Positions 17,933 through 26,922 are shown, numbered from the stretch's first letter. The stretch is 34,267 nucleotides of DNA from Flavobacteriales bacterium (GCA_029243225.1 JAQWSL010000057.1:1-34267); one strand, 5' to 3'. The notes: generated from the sequence alone by a model not told the origin. A program made the numbers and translations.

Positions 17933-18415
17933 ATGAAAAATGTAACAAAGAAAAACTATTTAATACTCTTCACTTTAATAGCATTTATGCCTTTTATTGG
18001 TTTGTCTCAAGAATCAAGAACTGATGTTAATAATAAAAATCAAATTAAAGAAAATAGAGAAGCAACAAAAATTGCTTATTTCACTAATAAAATGGAATTG
18101 ACTGTTGAAGAATCTCAGAATTTCTGGCCTGTTGTAAACGAGATGCAAGAAGAATTAAAAGTTCTTAGATCTAAGAACAAGGATATGTTTAAAAGAAATA
18201 ATGACAAATCTGAAATTAATGATGAAGAATTAGAACAAATGATGGATACAAGAATGCAAATGGGACTTGATCAGATGAAGATTAAAATTAAATATCATGA
18301 AAAGTTTAAAGAAATCCTGCCTATAAAAAAAGTAGCAAAATACTATGAAGCTACCAAATCTTATAAAAAAATAAAAGAAGCTAAAAGAGCAAAAAGAATA
18401 GAGAACAAGAATTAG
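17933..18415 (+). CDS. Spy/CpxP-like exported protein (sensor of ECF sigma module)
   Basis: A 160-residue protein with a signal peptide (hydrophobic 9-24, cleavage after IGLSQ). The mature part is predicted almost fully alpha-helical and charged, with the pattern KMELTVEESQNFWPVVNEM (about 53-71), typical of the Spy/CpxP-type proteins annotated in flavobacteria as sensors of ECF sigma factors. The C-terminal third is very lysine-rich. It follows the putative anti-sigma gene after 17 bases and is closed by a strong terminator, so it is the last gene of the unit. Likely periplasmic, binding misfolded protein or signalling envelope state; the mechanism is not shown. Confidence 0.75.
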   Translation: MKNVTKKNYLILFTLIAFMPFIGLSQESRTDVNNKNQIKENREATKIAYFTNKMELTVEESQNFWPVVNEMQEELKVLRSKNKDMFKRNNDKSEINDEELEQMMDTRMQMGLDQMKIKIKYHEKFKEILPIKKVAKYYEATKSYKKIKEAKRAKRIENKN

Positions 18416-18431
18416 GCAACACCTATCTATC

Positions 18432-18467
18432 AAAAGCACTTTTCCAGAATGGATAAGTGCTTTTTTT
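18432..18467 (+). terminator. Intrinsic terminator closing the tkt-VWA-ECF unit
   Basis: AAAAGCACTT (18432-18441) pairs with AAGTGCTTTT (18455-18464), a 10-base perfect stem; TCC/GGA inside the loop can add three pairs. The T-run extends to 18467. It lies 16 bases after the Spy-like gene's stop codon. Confidence 0.88.
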
Positions 18468-18503
18468 ATATCAATATTTCTGTATTATTAATATATTCAC
18501 TCT

Positions 18504-19394
18504 ATGAAAATCAAACATTGGATTAAGGCTTTTAGATTAAGAACCCTTCCATTATCTGTTTCTTGTATCTTAATGGGTTTTGCACTATCTAGTATAGAAT
18601 CAACTGTAGATTACACTTTATTGTACCTCACCATTACAACAACTGTTTTTTTACAAATATTATCTAATCTTGCAAATGATTATGGTGATGGTGTAAAAGG
18701 AGCTGATAAGAGCAGAAAAGGAGAACAAAGAATGGTTGCATCTGGATTAATCTCTAAAAACAACATGTTTTCTGCTGTAATAATATTTAGTGTCTTATCA
18801 TTGTTTTCTGGTCTTACACTCATCTATTTTTCATTTGAATTTAGTAACCTATTCTACCCTTCTATTTTTTTAATATTAGGTCTTTTTTCCATTTGGGGAG
18901 CTATTAAATATACAATGGGAAAAACACCTTATGGCTATATAGGATTTGGAGATGTTTTTGTGTTTGTTTTTTTTGGGATTTTAGGTGTAATTGGCAGCTA
19001 TTTTCTTTTTTGCGGACAAATTAATTCCATAGTATTTGCTGGGGCATTTTTTTGTGGTTGCCTAAGTGTAAGTGTTTTGAACATGAATAATATGCGTGAT
19101 TATCATTCAGACAAATTAGCTGGAAAAAATACTGTTGTTGTAAATAAAGGACTTTCATGGGCAAAATATTATCATGTGTCATTAATCTTATCTGCAATAA
19201 TAGCATTGTCAATAATATATATTCATATACTTAATCATTGGCTTCTACTTGCCCTTATTCCAGTATTGGTATTGTTGCTAAACATCATAAAAGTGTTAAC
19301 ATTTAAAAACAACATTGAGCTTGATGCAGAGTTAAAGAAAATTGCACTTTCTACTTTTGTAATCACATTAATTATTACACTTTGCTTAGTATAA
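18504..19394 (+). CDS. menA: 1,4-dihydroxy-2-naphthoate prenyltransferase
   Basis: A 296-residue UbiA-superfamily membrane enzyme that attaches a polyprenyl chain to 1,4-dihydroxy-2-naphthoate in menaquinone synthesis. Starts with the MenA-type KHWIKAFRLRTLPLSVSC (residues 4-21). The first aspartate-rich motif is NLANDYGDGVKGADKSRKG (about 52-70) and the second is NNMRDYHSDKLAGKNTVVV (about 195-213), which bind the diphosphate through magnesium. Eight or nine hydrophobic helices are visible. Its stop codon is directly next to the mltG stop on the opposite strand, with no base between. The terminator 36 bases upstream means it needs its own promoter, which I could not identify by the -7 consensus. 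Confidence 0.93.
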   Translation: MKIKHWIKAFRLRTLPLSVSCILMGFALSSIESTVDYTLLYLTITTTVFLQILSNLANDYGDGVKGADKSRKGEQRMVASGLISKNNMFSAVIIFSVLSLFSGLTLIYFSFEFSNLFYPSIFLILGLFSIWGAIKYTMGKTPYGYIGFGDVFVFVFFGILGVIGSYFLFCGQINSIVFAGAFFCGCLSVSVLNMNNMRDYHSDKLAGKNTVVVNKGLSWAKYYHVSLILSAIIALSIIYIHILNHWLLLALIPVLVLLLNIIKVLTFKNNIELDAELKKIALSTFVITLIITLCLV

Positions 19395-20441
19395 TTAGTG
19401 TATGTTTTCACTTTTCAACCAATTAGTATATAATTTCTTATATTTTTCATGTTGATAATTTGTACTTGAAAAATTATGATATCCTGAATATGCTGGTTGG
19501 GCACACATAAATATAAAATCATGTTGCTCATAATTTAATACCGCATCAATAACTCTTGAATCTGGAATGCATATGGGGCCTGGAGGAAGGCCTTTAAACT
19601 TGTATGTATTGTAAGGAGAATTAACTTCTAAATGTCTATAATACAATCTTCTTAAACCTGGCATGTCTAAAGCAAATTTCACTGTGGGATCTGCTTGAAG
19701 TTTCATGTCTTTATTTATTCTATTTAAGTAAAGACCAGCAATTTTTGAATGCTCATCGTACTTTAAGCTTTGTTCACATTGTACAATTGAAGCTAAAATT
19801 GACACTTCCGATTGGGTTAAATTAATTGAGTCGGCTTTTAACTTTCTGTCTTCATTCCAAAACTTTTTATACTCTTTAGCCATAAATGAAACAAATTCTA
19901 TAGAATTATAATTGGAATAAATTTCATACGTGTTTGGAATGAACATACAAGGAAATTGATCTAAATTAAAGCCGTAACTTGATGAAACATTTAAATCTGT
20001 TAATACTGAAAGTAATTCTGTAGAATCATCCTCAATAAAACGGCTAACAAAATTTGCTAAATCTTCTAATTTTCTGAATGTAGGAATAGTTATTGAAATT
20101 ATTTTCTGATTCCGCATTAAATACAATTGGTTAACTAATTCATTATTCAGCCATTCTCTTTTAATAGTTATTTTACCTTTTGTTAATGTTGAATGGGAAT
20201 ACCCTTTTTTATAATTAACTAATAAATTAAAAGCATCATCATCTTTAATAATTCCTTCCTGTTTCAAATATTCACCTAAATCTTTAAAAAGAATATCATT
20301 ATCAATTTCTAATGATATTTCACTGCCTTTAAAATCTAAATTATCTAAATTTTTAGCTTTAAACAGGTTGTAATAAGGAAAGCTAAAATAAATTAGTCCT
20401 ACAATAATTAAGAAGGCAATTAGGAGAAAACTCTTTTTCAA
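19395..20441 (-). CDS. mltG: Endolytic peptidoglycan transglycosylase MltG
   Basis: A 348-residue YceG-like protein anchored by an N-terminal helix (residues 4-22). MltG cuts nascent glycan strands and so sets their length. The catalytic region is seen in ASIVQCEQSLKYDEHSKIAGLYLNR-type sequence (from about residue 217), with the following MKLQADPTVKFAL and the conserved YNTYKFKGLPPGPI near 278-291. Of the two Glu common in this motif, the first position is Gln221 and the second is Glu223. The start is TTG at 20441; it overlaps the TGA of the upstream LysM gene in TTGA, and there is no ATG before the domain. It is the last gene of guaA-LysM-mltG. Confidence 0.92.
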   Translation of the reverse strand: MKKSFLLIAFLIIVGLIYFSFPYYNLFKAKNLDNLDFKGSEISLEIDNDILFKDLGEYLKQEGIIKDDDAFNLLVNYKKGYSHSTLTKGKITIKREWLNNELVNQLYLMRNQKIISITIPTFRKLEDLANFVSRFIEDDSTELLSVLTDLNVSSSYGFNLDQFPCMFIPNTYEIYSNYNSIEFVSFMAKEYKKFWNEDRKLKADSINLTQSEVSILASIVQCEQSLKYDEHSKIAGLYLNRINKDMKLQADPTVKFALDMPGLRRLYYRHLEVNSPYNTYKFKGLPPGPICIPDSRVIDAVLNYEQHDFIFMCAQPAYSGYHNFSSTNYQHEKYKKLYTNWLKSENIH

Positions 20442-22291
20442 TCTAAACGAATTAATTGATAATCTTTGTAATGATAGATGTATACACCTTTATTTTCGTA
20501 ACCACTCTTAGTATCAACTTGAAACACATTGGATTTAAAATAATACCCTTGGTGATAGGAATCTAAAGATTTATAATATTCCGAAATATTACCTTCATAT
20601 AACATTAAACCTTTTAATGAATTGTAGGCAATGTCAAAACCTATAAATGAAAACTTATCCGGTTCAAAGCTATACTTTTCTCTATAGTCATTAATGAAAT
20701 CAATTGTTTTGCTACTTGAGTAATCTATTTTACCACTTAAAGGAAGGTGTAAATTAAAACTGTTTTTATACTTTTCATCAATGGTTTGCATTTCTTTCCA
20801 TTCTTCCATTCCATAAATCGTAAACTGATACTTTCTAAATTCATAAGTATTAATTAAACCGCTTAATCTTGTCATAAAATTACTTACAAAACCCATATTA
20901 GATGATGGTACAATTATAATGTTCTCAACATTTGGTTTCAAATATTTCTTAAGCTGATTTAAGTTGCTAGAACTGTTCAAATAAATAGATCGTAACGAAT
21001 CTAAATTTCCTGTTAAATTACTGTTGTAATATGACTTGAAAGCCTTAGAATATGAGATGTCTTTTTTTAATTTAGAATTAACCACCATTACTCTATTTAT
21101 CTCTTCTGGCTGTGTTAAATTGTATTTAGCCATCTGTTTCATCATTGTTTGTTTTGATGGGTTTAATCTTGTAACAAAAGTATTGTTAAATAATGCTTGG
21201 TTGGGAATTGGAACAGGACAAATGACATGAATTTTTTTTGCCTTACAAAAATCTGTTACCTTCTTTATGTTTCGAAGGTAAATTGGGCCTATTACTAAAT
21301 TCGAATTTAGAAAATTAGAATCAGCAAAGACCTTGTTGATAGTGGATGTATCATTTTCAGAATCGAATAAAGACAACTTAACTCTTAATCCAGCATTACG
21401 TAGAGAGTCTATTGCCAAAAGTATACCATTATAAAAGTGAATACTTTGAACAGAATTAACATGAATTTCACAATCTTCCAAGGGAGGACAATTTCGCTGA
21501 ATAGTATCATTTTCATCTAACATAAATGGTAACATTAGTGAAACATGAAAAATAGAATCAATAGGATAGTTAGAAATACTCTGAATATGGTCTATTGTAT
21601 CTATTATTAATTCATTCTCATCACAATCAATCTTCTTTACAGAGATTCTAATTTCTTCCCCTTTTTTTAATCCATTAATTAAGCCATTATTCACTTCTTT
21701 TATTGAAGGAATTGACACATTATAGACTTTTGAAATTGAATACAAAGTTTCTTTTTTCTTTACCTTGTGAATAAAAATACTATCACATGGACCACCAAGA
21801 GGATTCACTGGGTTTTTAACAATTGGTTTTACTGCATTAGTCGTATCTTTTGTAGGTGATGGAATAATTAAGCTTTGCCCAATTTGAAGCGGTTCGTTAT
21901 TTAACCCATTTACTTTTTTCAAATTATCAATAGAAATACTATAAACATTTGAAATAGACCAATATGTTTCACCTTCTCGAACTAGGTGTTTTTTGCTTAA
22001 AGAATCTAAATAAGTAACTGTATCAGGTACAATAGAAATAGATTCAATTTTAAATGGAACTTTCAGCTTTTGTTCAAGCTGAAGACCATTAGAAGCTTCT
22101 GGGTTGAGCTCAAAAAAAACATTTAAATCAAGATTGTATTTTTTAGAAATACCAAATGCGGTTTCCCCTTTTTTTACAATGTGAATTAAAAATTTCTGAC
22201 CATTTTCATTTACATAAGTTGATTCATCATTTTGAGAATAATATTCTAATGAATTCGCTAATAAAAATATGAAAACTAAAATTCTATACAT
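20438..22291 (-). CDS. Exported LysM protein with periplasmic-binding (type 1) fold
   Basis: A 617-residue protein. A signal peptide (residues 1-20, ending EYYSQ) is followed by three LysM peptidoglycan-binding domains (about 37-82, 102-148, 170-217; GETAFGISKKYNLDL, GETYWSISNVYSISI, KETLYSISKVYNVSI) and a C-terminal region (about 245-617) that resembles the type 1 periplasmic-binding fold (VSLMLPFMLDEND; HFYNGILLAIDSLRNAGL; NLVIGPIYLRNIKKV). Such a fold is also found in LpoA, which activates a peptidoglycan synthase, so a role in wall assembly with MltG is a fair inference. The ATG at 22291 is chosen: seven bases after the guaA stop and directly before the signal peptide; a TTG at 22312 would overlap guaA. 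It overlaps mltG by four bases. Confidence 0.88.
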   Translation of the reverse strand: MYRILVFIFLLANSLEYYSQNDESTYVNENGQKFLIHIVKKGETAFGISKKYNLDLNVFFELNPEASNGLQLEQKLKVPFKIESISIVPDTVTYLDSLSKKHLVREGETYWSISNVYSISIDNLKKVNGLNNEPLQIGQSLIIPSPTKDTTNAVKPIVKNPVNPLGGPCDSIFIHKVKKKETLYSISKVYNVSIPSIKEVNNGLINGLKKGEEIRISVKKIDCDENELIIDTIDHIQSISNYPIDSIFHVSLMLPFMLDENDTIQRNCPPLEDCEIHVNSVQSIHFYNGILLAIDSLRNAGLRVKLSLFDSENDTSTINKVFADSNFLNSNLVIGPIYLRNIKKVTDFCKAKKIHVICPVPIPNQALFNNTFVTRLNPSKQTMMKQMAKYNLTQPEEINRVMVVNSKLKKDISYSKAFKSYYNSNLTGNLDSLRSIYLNSSSNLNQLKKYLKPNVENIIIVPSSNMGFVSNFMTRLSGLINTYEFRKYQFTIYGMEEWKEMQTIDEKYKNSFNLHLPLSGKIDYSSSKTIDFINDYREKYSFEPDKFSFIGFDIAYNSLKGLMLYEGNISEYYKSLDSYHQGYYFKSNVFQVDTKSGYENKGVYIYHYKDYQLIRLD

Positions 22292-22298
22292 TTTTCTG

Positions 22299-23828
22299 TT
22301 ATTCCCATTCAATAGTTGCAGGTGGTTTTGAGCTTATATCGTATGTAACTCTATTTATACCTTTTACTTTGTTAATTATCTCATTCGAGATTTTAGCAAG
22401 AAAGTCATAAGGAAGATGACACCAATCTGCTGTCATTCCATCTGTTGATGTTACAGCTCTTAATGCTACTGCGTTTTCATATGTTCTTTCATCACCCATA
22501 ACTCCGACAGATTGAACAGGTAACAAAATTGAGCCTGCTTGCCAAACATCATCGTAAAGGCCGTCATTTTTTAGACCTTCAATGAAGATATAATCTACTT
22601 CTTGCAAAATCTGTACCTTTTCTTCTGTAACGTCTCCTAATATACGAATTCCTAAGCCAGGTCCTGGAAATGGATGTCTTGACAAAATATTTTTTGAGAT
22701 TTCTAATGAACTACCAACTCTTCTTACTTCATCTTTAAATAATGCTCTTAATGGTTCTACTACTTCAAGCTTCATGTAATCTGGTAATCCACCTACATTG
22801 TGATGAGATTTGATAGTTGCTGAAGGACCTTTTACTGAAATTGATTCAATAACATCTGGATAAATTGTTCCTTGAGCCAACCATTTTGCGCCAGAGACTC
22901 TATTGGACTCCTGATCAAAAACATCAATAAAAACATGTCCAATTGCCTTTCTTTTTTCTTCAGGATCTTTGAGTCCTTTTAATGCAGCATAAAATTTAGT
23001 TTTTGCATCTACACCTTTTACGTTTAAACCTAAGCTTTCATAACTCTTTAAAACTTCTTCAAATTCATTTTTCCTAAGAAGACCATTGTCCACAAAAATA
23101 CAATTCAGCTGAGATCCAATTGCTTTGTGTAACAAAATTGCGGCAACACTTGAATCAACTCCTCCGGATAATCCAAGTATTACTTTATCATCTCCTATTT
23201 TATCTTTTAATTCTTTAACAGTTGTTTCTACAAATGAATCTGGTGTCCAATTTTGCTCAGACTGGCATATTTTCACAACAAAGTTATTTATGATTAAATG
23301 CCCTTGAGTTGAGTGAAAAACTTCTGGATGAAATTGAATACCATAAATATTTTCACCTTCAATTTCAAAACCAGCATTAGTTACATCATTTGTACTACAA
23401 ATGTTTTTAAATCTTTTAGGAAGGCTATTTATTGTGTCACCATGAGACATCCATACTTGACTATCCAAAGAAACCCCCTTCATTAATACAGATTGCTCAT
23501 CAACGCTTATTAAGTTGGCTCTTCCATATTCTCTTGTTTTTGAAGCTTTAACAGTTCCTCCGTTAGAGTTTACAAGGAATTGAGCACCATAACAAATTCC
23601 CAACAGAGGAATATTGCCTAAATATTCAGACAAATCTGGATTTGGTGAGTCAGCATCATTTACACTAAAAGGGCTTCCAGAAAGAATAACACCAACAACC
23701 TGATTTTCTAAACTAGGTAGATTATTATAGGGATGAATTTCACAGTAAACATTCAATTCTCTTACTCTTCTTGCTATCAATTGAGTAAATTGAGAACCAA
23801 AGTCAATTATTAAAATCATTTTTTGCAT
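22299..23828 (-). CDS. guaA: GMP synthase (glutamine-hydrolysing)
   Basis: A 509-residue enzyme converting XMP to GMP with glutamine and ATP. The amidotransferase domain carries Cys79 in GICYGAQF and the His/Glu pair in [11 protein letters not shown]. The ATP pyrophosphatase domain has the PP-loop GLSGGVDSS, and the C-terminal dimerisation domain ends [17 protein letters not shown], the classic GuaA terminus. I chose the ATG at 23828 ([13 protein letters not shown]), which fits family N-termini; the ATG at 23819 is possible and would suit the nearby -7 box better. A TTG at 23852 is also in frame. It is the first gene of guaA-LysM-mltG and diverges from miaA. Confidence 0.97.
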   Translation of the reverse strand: MQKMILIIDFGSQFTQLIARRVRELNVYCEIHPYNNLPSLENQVVGVILSGSPFSVNDADSPNPDLSEYLGNIPLLGICYGAQFLVNSNGGTVKASKTREYGRANLISVDEQSVLMKGVSLDSQVWMSHGDTINSLPKRFKNICSTNDVTNAGFEIEGENIYGIQFHPEVFHSTQGHLIINNFVVKICQSEQNWTPDSFVETTVKELKDKIGDDKVILGLSGGVDSSVAAILLHKAIGSQLNCIFVDNGLLRKNEFEEVLKSYESLGLNVKGVDAKTKFYAALKGLKDPEEKRKAIGHVFIDVFDQESNRVSGAKWLAQGTIYPDVIESISVKGPSATIKSHHNVGGLPDYMKLEVVEPLRALFKDEVRRVGSSLEISKNILSRHPFPGPGLGIRILGDVTEEKVQILQEVDYIFIEGLKNDGLYDDVWQAGSILLPVQSVGVMGDERTYENAVALRAVTSTDGMTADWCHLPYDFLAKISNEIINKVKGINRVTYDISSKPPATIEWE

Positions 23829-23831
23829 ATG

Positions 23832-23839
23832 CAAAGCTA
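23832..23839 (-). promoter_or_regulatory. Putative -7 promoter element of guaA
   Basis: The minus strand reads TAGCTTTG, a full match to TAnnTTTG. It ends three bases before the ATG at 23828 and 12 bases before the ATG at 23819, so the transcript would be nearly leaderless or start at the second ATG. A 14-base palindrome, TTTGCATATGCAAA (23822-23835), overlaps it. Confidence 0.45.
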
Positions 23840-23885
23840 AAAAACCCAACAAAGAATAATCATTTTAACAAAAAAAAAATCCATA

Positions 23886-23893
23886 TATATTTG
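23886..23893 (+). promoter_or_regulatory. -7 promoter element of miaA
   Basis: TATATTTG fits TAnnTTTG exactly and ends 20 bases before the TTG start codon. TTTT at 23863-23866 stands at the position expected for the -33 TTTG. Confidence 0.6.
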
Positions 23894-23913
23894 TTAGTAT
23901 TTAATTTTAAAAA

Positions 23914-24825
23914 TTGAGCAATAAAAATCTAATAGTAATAGTTGGACCAACTGCAATTGGTAAAACAAGTCTTTCAATTGAATTAGCCAAAGAATTAAAG
24001 TGTGAAATTATTTCAGCTGATAGTAGACAATTTTACAGAGAAATTTCAATAGGAACTGCAAAACCAACAAAAAATGAGTTAATTCAAGTTAATCATCATT
24101 TCATTAATAATTTAAGTATTCATGATGAATATTCTGCTGGCAAATTTGAATTAGATGCTCTTAAATGCTTAGAATTTCTTTTTAAAAAATCTGATTATGC
24201 AATTCTTGTTGGAGGATCTGGAATGTATATAGATGCTGTATGTAAGGGAATAGATTTAATTCCCTCAGACAATAAAATAAGAGAAATTTTAAATCTTGAA
24301 TTTACAGAAGGTGGAATAATCCCACTTCAAAACGAATTAAAGGAAAAAGATCCTGTTCATTTTAATGAAATGGATATTAAAAACCCTCAACGTTTAATTC
24401 GTGCGTTGGAAGTTTGTAGGTCTACAGGAAAAACATATTCTAGCTTTAGAAAAAATAAAGCTAAAAAAAGAGATTTTAATATTAATAAAATAGGCCTTTA
24501 TGCAGACAAAGAAATAATTCACAATAGAATCAACCAAAGAGTTGATCAAATGATACTAGATGGTTGGCTTAATGAAATAAATGAAAACATCAAAAATTCC
24601 AATTTAAATGCATTAAATACAGTAGGTTATAAAGAGTTATTTAGATTTAAAAATAATGAGATTTCGTTAGTAAATGCAATTAAAGAAATTAAGAAAAACA
24701 CAAGAAAGTTTGCTAAAAGACAAATAACATGGTTTAAAAAAGATGAAGAAATTAAGTGGTTTAATTTATCGGAAGCTGATAAAATATTGAAATCAGTTAA
24801 AAGTCAATCTAATTTTATCGAATAG
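23914..24825 (+). CDS. miaA: tRNA dimethylallyltransferase
   Basis: A 303-residue enzyme that prenylates adenosine 37 of tRNAs reading codons that begin with U. It carries the P-loop GPTAIGKTSLS (residues 11-21), the tRNA-site motif SADSRQFYREISIGTAKP (34-51), the conserved GGSGMYIDAV, NPQRLIRALEV, and the C-terminal LNTVGYKELFRF. The start is TTG at 23914, directly after a promoter; the P-loop is only 10 residues away and there is no ATG upstream in frame, so this unusual codon is well supported. Ends four bases from the convergent gene at 24830. Cytosolic. Confidence 0.94.
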   Translation: MSNKNLIVIVGPTAIGKTSLSIELAKELKCEIISADSRQFYREISIGTAKPTKNELIQVNHHFINNLSIHDEYSAGKFELDALKCLEFLFKKSDYAILVGGSGMYIDAVCKGIDLIPSDNKIREILNLEFTEGGIIPLQNELKEKDPVHFNEMDIKNPQRLIRALEVCRSTGKTYSSFRKNKAKKRDFNINKIGLYADKEIIHNRINQRVDQMILDGWLNEINENIKNSNLNALNTVGYKELFRFKNNEISLVNAIKEIKKNTRKFAKRQITWFKKDEEIKWFNLSEADKILKSVKSQSNFIE

Positions 24826-24829
24826 TATT

Positions 24830-26443
24830 TTATAAACCACAATCACCTGTTAAACACTTAGATATATACAAAACCATTCCTTCTAAAGTAAATTCATTAG
24901 AACCTACATTTTCAAAATGTATTGTCACATATGTACCATTTCCACCTTCAATTATATTTCCTGTAGTAAATGATTCTATAAAAGATGTAAAACCATTTGG
25001 ATTTATTGAACTTCTTAACATAGGAATGTTCGATGCTGTAGAATTTTCATAAACATCAACCATATCACAAGGGTTGGCATCAAAATCTACTTTATATCCA
25101 GAAACGTAATAACCTTGTGGAATCATTATACTTGCATAAGCATCTGTACCTCCATATACTCTTATGGTATTTCCTCTAGATGAACCAGAAGAGCCTGTAT
25201 TCATACTCCAATTACCTGTTCCAGTAGATGCTCTTAAATCAGATGGCATTACATGTATTCTATCTGAATAACCTTTCCATCCAGTTCTAACAGTACCCTC
25301 TACGTCTAAAGGAGTTATGGGAGCTATTGTGCCAATACCTACATTGCCTGTACTATTTTGTAAAACCATGACATCACTACCATCGTCCCTGAAAATCAAA
25401 TCATCAGCCCCATTCATATATTGATACCAATCTTGTCCAGCAGTAACAAAACTGGTAAACTTAATTCCATCAGAAATAGATGATCCATCTTGTTGGATAT
25501 GTAATTTAGCTCCAGGTGAATTTGTTCCAAACCCAACATAATCTCCACTTTGCAAACCTAAACCTACACTTCTATTTCCATTAAACGAGGCAAATGCATT
25601 TCCTGTTGTTTGAATTCTTAAATTATGTGAAGTGTTATTTAAATTTATATAAGAATTATATGTCGCATCATCTAAAGAGAATAGGATTCTGCCGCCATTT
25701 AAATGTAATTCTGCAATAGGCAATGCTGTACCTATGCCCACATTGTCTGTAGTATTGTATATTACTCCTGACCCTGTTGTCCAATCATTATCATCTTGAA
25801 TAGGGCTTAAATCAACAGTTGTTGAAGTACCATTTTGAATGTCAATAGTAAGGTTAGTGCCATTTAAATTAGCACCAGTAAGGTCTTGACTATCTGTGCC
25901 TGTTAATGAAGATAAATCTGCAGTTTGAGTACCACCACCATCAGTTATTTCAAGGTTAGTGCCGTTAAGAGTAGCTCCTGTATTGTACTCATTAGCAGGA
26001 TCATTATCGGCATCATCTACTTGGTCATTAATTACGTCTTCAGCAGTTTTTGAATGAAGTGCATAAGGGACACTCATCATTTGTGTTGTGCTTACATCAT
26101 CATAGTTTGTTCCAGCATTAGGATCGACTTCCACTTTAATGTAATAAGGACCACTACTCCAATCTATTAAAGCTAAATCATCAGTTGTAGTTCCTGATCC
26201 AATTAACAATGTTACTAACCCATAACCATTAGTATTGGTAGTATGGGTTTCTGAATAGACTGAAGAACCTGTTATTGACCCTTGAAGAATATTAAACCTT
26301 ACGCTTATTGTTTGATTAGTTAATGAATGGCCACTATTATCACGAACAATACATTGATAGTTAAATCCCTCAGGCGATTGACCATATGAATTTAAGGAAA
26401 ATAGTGCAAGTGTAAATATGGTAGATAGTATTTTTTTTAGCAT
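24830..26443 (-). CDS. Exported surface protein with tail-fibre-like repeats
   Basis: A 537-residue protein with a signal peptide (residues 1-21, ending NSYGQ). It has the Bacteroidota-type start domain around GFNYQCIVRDNSGHSL, SVRFNIL and MSVPYALHSKTAEDV (24-135), then two copies of a 34-residue repeat (LNGTNL... DLS, about 155-222), then VGIGT/GFGTNSPGAKLHIQ modules (about 240-390) of the type found in tail-fibre and adhesin stalks, and a beta-rich C-terminal domain (396-537) ending CLTGDCGL. No T9SS sorting domain is seen, unlike its upstream neighbour, whose stop is two bases before this ATG. Likely surface stalk or binding protein; export route unknown. Confidence 0.75.
   Translation of the reverse strand: MLKKILSTIFTLALFSLNSYGQSPEGFNYQCIVRDNSGHSLTNQTISVRFNILQGSITGSSVYSETHTTNTNGYGLVTLLIGSGTTTDDLALIDWSSGPYYIKVEVDPNAGTNYDDVSTTQMMSVPYALHSKTAEDVINDQVDDADNDPANEYNTGATLNGTNLEITDGGGTQTADLSSLTGTDSQDLTGANLNGTNLTIDIQNGTSTTVDLSPIQDDNDWTTGSGVIYNTTDNVGIGTALPIAELHLNGGRILFSLDDATYNSYINLNNTSHNLRIQTTGNAFASFNGNRSVGLGLQSGDYVGFGTNSPGAKLHIQQDGSSISDGIKFTSFVTAGQDWYQYMNGADDLIFRDDGSDVMVLQNSTGNVGIGTIAPITPLDVEGTVRTGWKGYSDRIHVMPSDLRASTGTGNWSMNTGSSGSSRGNTIRVYGGTDAYASIMIPQGYYVSGYKVDFDANPCDMVDVYENSTASNIPMLRSSINPNGFTSFIESFTTGNIIEGGNGTYVTIHFENVGSNEFTLEGMVLYISKCLTGDCGL
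25850..25978. repeat. Direct repeat inside the surface-protein gene
   Basis: Two similar 27-base segments, 25850-25876 and 25952-25978, share AAGGTTAGTGCC at their left ends and lie exactly 102 bases apart (34 codons). They encode the LNGTNL part of the protein repeat. The in-frame period suggests unit gain or loss is possible. Confidence 0.6.
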
Positions 26444-26445
26444 AA

Positions 26446-26922
26446 TTAATGGGATTTTTGGATTTTAAATGTTTTTAGAATTTCATTTTCTTGATTAATA
26501 AATGTTAACAAATATGTTCCAGTAGAATAGTTGTTAAAAGGGAGTGATAATTCGTTAGAAATCATTAGCTGTTCTAGAATTAATTTCCCATTGAAATCCA
26601 CAAGATTTATTTTGCAACCAACTAGTTGTTCATTTGAAGATATATTCAAAAAATCTATTGCAGGATTAGGGTATATGTTTATGTTATAAGCTGGTGACTG
26701 GTTTTCAATTAATGTTATAAGAAGATTGGGTTGATGAAAGCCTTGAGTATAATCTATTCCTGTTTCAACAACAAGCTCCCCCATTGTCCAAGAAATTTCA
26801 TATCCATTTGAAATAATTCCAGTATTACCAGCTGAAGAGTTAATAAATTGATCAGAACTTGTTTGGCTAATTATATTAATGGATAAACTTATTAATAATA
26901 TTGATTTTATTAATCTTAACAT
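26446..26922 (-). CDS. Small secreted protein with type A T9SS sorting domain
   Basis: A 158-residue protein. A signal peptide (ending IISQ, residue 20) is followed by about 55 residues with the Bacteroidota motif YEISWTMGELVVETG and TQGFHQPNLL (41-68), then the type A sorting domain (81-158), seen as NIYPNPAIDFLNI, a middle beta-strand and the closing TGTYLLTF and KTFKIQK. Mature cargo is very short, so the protein is mostly sorting signal. Families of this kind are common in marine Bacteroidota, often beside the tail-fibre-like proteins, as here (gap two bases). Function unknown. Confidence 0.8.
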   Translation of the reverse strand: MLRLIKSILLISLSINIISQTSSDQFINSSAGNTGIISNGYEISWTMGELVVETGIDYTQGFHQPNLLITLIENQSPAYNINIYPNPAIDFLNISSNEQLVGCKINLVDFNGKLILEQLMISNELSLPFNNYSTGTYLLTFINQENEILKTFKIQKSH

